DNA of 64,000 nt, taken from assembly GCA_034769895.1 (NCBI GenBank), contig CM068367.1:112948654-113012653 (forward strand), read 5' to 3'. The notes under the pieces were generated by a model, which worked only from the letters and a program-made list of their open reading frames with translations, ran no database searches and was not told the origin of the DNA. The DNA is from Magicicada septendecula (taxonomy: Eukaryota > Arthropoda > Insecta > Hemiptera > Cicadidae). Below, in pieces: positions 61,740 to 64,000 of the stretch. How positions within the stretch are numbered: position 1 is the stretch's first letter; the number at the start of each line of letters is the position of its first letter. A program made the translations under genes and the position numbers.

Positions 61740-63398
61740 TAATAAAATATGTTCATTTTGTATTCACTACTTCTTATATACTGTTTTTCTTTTCTTTATA
61801 AAACGTCCATCAGTGATTAATTGTGGTGTGAGTTATTGGTGTTACTAGTGATTGTTCATGTTGGATTACTAAAGTTGTTTGGTTAAGATATTTGTAGAAT
61901 ACGTTACAGTTCTTAGTTAGTTTTAGTTTAGGCTTCTTCTTGTCAATCACCTGATATTTTCTTTTTTTCTTACTGGTAGTCGTTCATATTTGGTTAGATG
62001 ACTTTTGTTAATAATTTCATTATTTTTCTGATTTTTTGTTTATAATTTATTCTTCTAAGTTTGGTTCCTGGTTTTAAATTTTGTTACATAATATTTTTCT
62101 GCGAGCACTCCTCAACCGTATTCAATCGTGGTTAACAATCAAGTGTCTAATTTCTTCTTTTTGTCATAGAAACTGACCAAAATTTCCTGGATTCTGATTG
62201 GCCCATCAGGCAAAGTTCAAATGTTACATGACCAAGACTCTTCAATTACATTACATTTTATAATTTGCCATTAACGTACTATTTTATCATTATACAATAA
62301 TAGTTAATACTATGTCTATGTGGTTATTAAGAATAAAATTACAAATTATTTGATACTAAACATGTCCTGGTTTAGTCCTGTAAAATTTAGTATTTGGTGG
62401 ATTTTCCATTTATCTTATTAAACAATTTATAATGATGGATGACAGTTAACTATGACCCCTTGATATAACATTATTTTAAATTGATTTGCTGGTAACATGA
62501 AACTTTTATAATATAAAACAAAACTCTTAATGATACTGCTTATATTAACAATTATAATTTACTACCTTAACTAATTGCACACTGTTAAACAATTGTTTGT
62601 GTGATAATTCCTACATCACTACTGTCAATCATGATTGACCACTTCTTAATCTAAATAATAGCACACTTTTCAACTGTAGTTTATGTGACTATTATTAGGC
62701 CACCTTTTATGTGTTTATTATCACTTATAGCACTATAAGGTGTTGTTCCTCTTTTTTCACTTTAGTTTATAACAAGACATATTTTTATTGGCCTATTATA
62801 CCTATAGTTCACACACATTTTACATTATGAAATGGTTGTACTCTTTATTGTTTTATTAGGTTTATTTTTTAATGTTTGATTATAGTTTTTTATGTTATTT
62901 TTATTGATTTACTGCCCTATCTTACTGGGTAAAGTCTGGTTACATTTTGTTAGTCATAGTCAGGTCAATGGTTGATGTTGTTGAGTGATATTTGGTTCAT
63001 TCATTATCTTCAAAATTTGATGGTTTCTGTTTATTAGTTGTTGATCATTGTGTTTGGTTCCATACCTGAATAAGGTTTCAGCGATTATCATTTATAATTA
63101 TTCTTACAGCGTTACAACATGAGGGGTAATATTTCATTTTTTGTTTGTTACAAAAAACAATATTTTTTTCTTTGATTGTTTTTTCCATTGTTATTCAGCA
63201 GGTAAAAATTATTTTTAAATGTTGTTTCAGATATGATTATTTACATACGTACATATCATAATGTATGAATAAACGTGTATGTTCATATGTAACCTTATAT
63301 TAAAGTGAAATAAATGAACCTTATCACGTCAATTATACAGCCGATTAATGTTTGTTTAGCTTTAAACTTTGTCCGAGGCTTACGCGGCCATAGTCAGT
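61740..63398. other. T-rich tract
   Basis: Plus strand T over A for about 1.6 kb, no domains. Compatible with intron sequence of a transcript starting near 61.7 kb, by inference. Confidence 0.4.
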
Positions 63399-63574
63399 GT
63401 TATTAAAACTATTTTCTTCCGGGCTGTTTGGCCGTGATCCAATGCTGTTAATTGCAGCAGACGTTTCAACCGGGCCTGAAGGTGGCCGGCGGTGAAGGGC
63501 CGGCTGAAACGTCTGCTGCAATTAACAGCATTGGATCACGGCCAAACAGCCCGGAAGAAAATAGTTTTAATAAC
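63399..63574. repeat. perfect 70-bp-arm palindrome (foldback element)
   Basis: Arms 63399-63468 and 63505-63574 are exact reverse complements; the 36-base centre contains two GGCCGGC words. Arms run GTTATTAAAAC, CTTCCGGGCTGTTTGGCCGT, GATCCAATGCTG, GCAGCAGACGTTTCA. The order GGGCTGTTTgGCCGT-TCCAATG-AGACGTTTC is shared with cassette B of the satellite and with the PLE/hammerhead-like motif. Identical arms imply recent origin or gene conversion. Confidence 0.93.
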
Positions 63575-64000
63575 TTTGTTTAGCTTTATTCTACAGTACT
63601 ATACTTTTATCATATGGAAAAAGCACTTGGGGCTCCCTTGAATATCTTGTGTATATTTTAAGAGACAAAAATATTGCGTCCGTCATTCACACCGTCTTAA
63701 AAATTTTGAATTCAGTTACACTCTGCATGGAATTTACCGAGGCGGTCAGATTTTATTGTTAAGGTCCGCTGAATGACTCAGTTTCTGAAATTCAGTACTT
63801 TCCCTTCGTTTCATTATGAGAACAGAAAATTATTGTATTAAATCATATGTTAATAATAAATAATACTTTATATTTTTTAAAACAAGAATATTTTTTAATT
63901 GTTTTTTTTTTACAATATTTCGCCAAGAATAATGTGAGTGAATATGAATAAATTATATGTGAAGTAAATAATTAGGTGTATAAATATTAAGTAGTAAGTG
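63575..64000. other. AT-rich sequence to window end
   Basis: No feature recognised. Confidence 0.5.

Overview
This window is eukaryotic nuclear DNA that is AT-rich, intron-scale and repeat-dominated. I find no intact protein-coding gene. The types of mobile-element debris (a mariner transposase of the type common in insects, Helitron, Penelope-like, several non-LTR retrotransposons, small hAT elements and a tRNA-derived SINE), long (CA)n tracts and frequent 'taggcct' words point to an arthropod, most likely an insect with a large genome. This is inference from repeat style; the species cannot be read from the sequence.

Region 1 (1-29503) is a satellite domain built of about 160-bp units. Two unit subtypes alternate. 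The units are organised into higher-order blocks by recurrent non-satellite cassettes: A, about 0.8-1.1 kb and carrying a (CA)n tract; B, about 0.3 kb, carrying a hammerhead-ribozyme-like core on the minus strand; and C, a leader seen before some B copies. Some B copies are followed by a 150-200 bp module of a terminal hairpin plus a (GTCT)n microsatellite. The first 480 bases run in the opposite orientation, and the switch point is that same hairpin/microsatellite module. A 5.3-kb element with about 1.58-kb direct terminal repeats (21161-26467) has landed inside one satellite unit, with a 4-bp target duplication and no recognisable gag or pol.

Region 2 (29504-36720) is AT-rich sequence holding a broken Helitron on the minus strand (31286-34894). 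It keeps the N-terminal region, the HUH and two-tyrosine Rep motifs and the post-Rep linker, but has lost the helicase. Its 5' end is the same hairpin plus (GTCT)n module found in the satellite, which ties satellite and Helitron together: the satellite probably grew inside a non-autonomous Helitron/Helentron relative. Next to it is the 3' end of a Penelope-like element (GIY-YIG endonuclease remnant followed by a hammerhead-like core).

Region 3 (36720-64000) is low-density sequence with scattered remnants: a T-rich tract with mini-hairpins split by a tRNA-derived SINE, at least six non-LTR retrotransposon fragments (several ending in GAT/GAC-triplet tails), a mariner 5' half, two small hAT elements with 8-bp target duplications, three promoter-like clusters (about 36.7, 59.6 and 61.7 kb) without a visible downstream coding exon, and a 70-bp-arm perfect palindrome at 63399-63574. 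That palindrome shares its motif order with cassette B. All element calls come from reading translations and motifs by eye; boundaries are approximate except where target duplications or exact repeats fix them.
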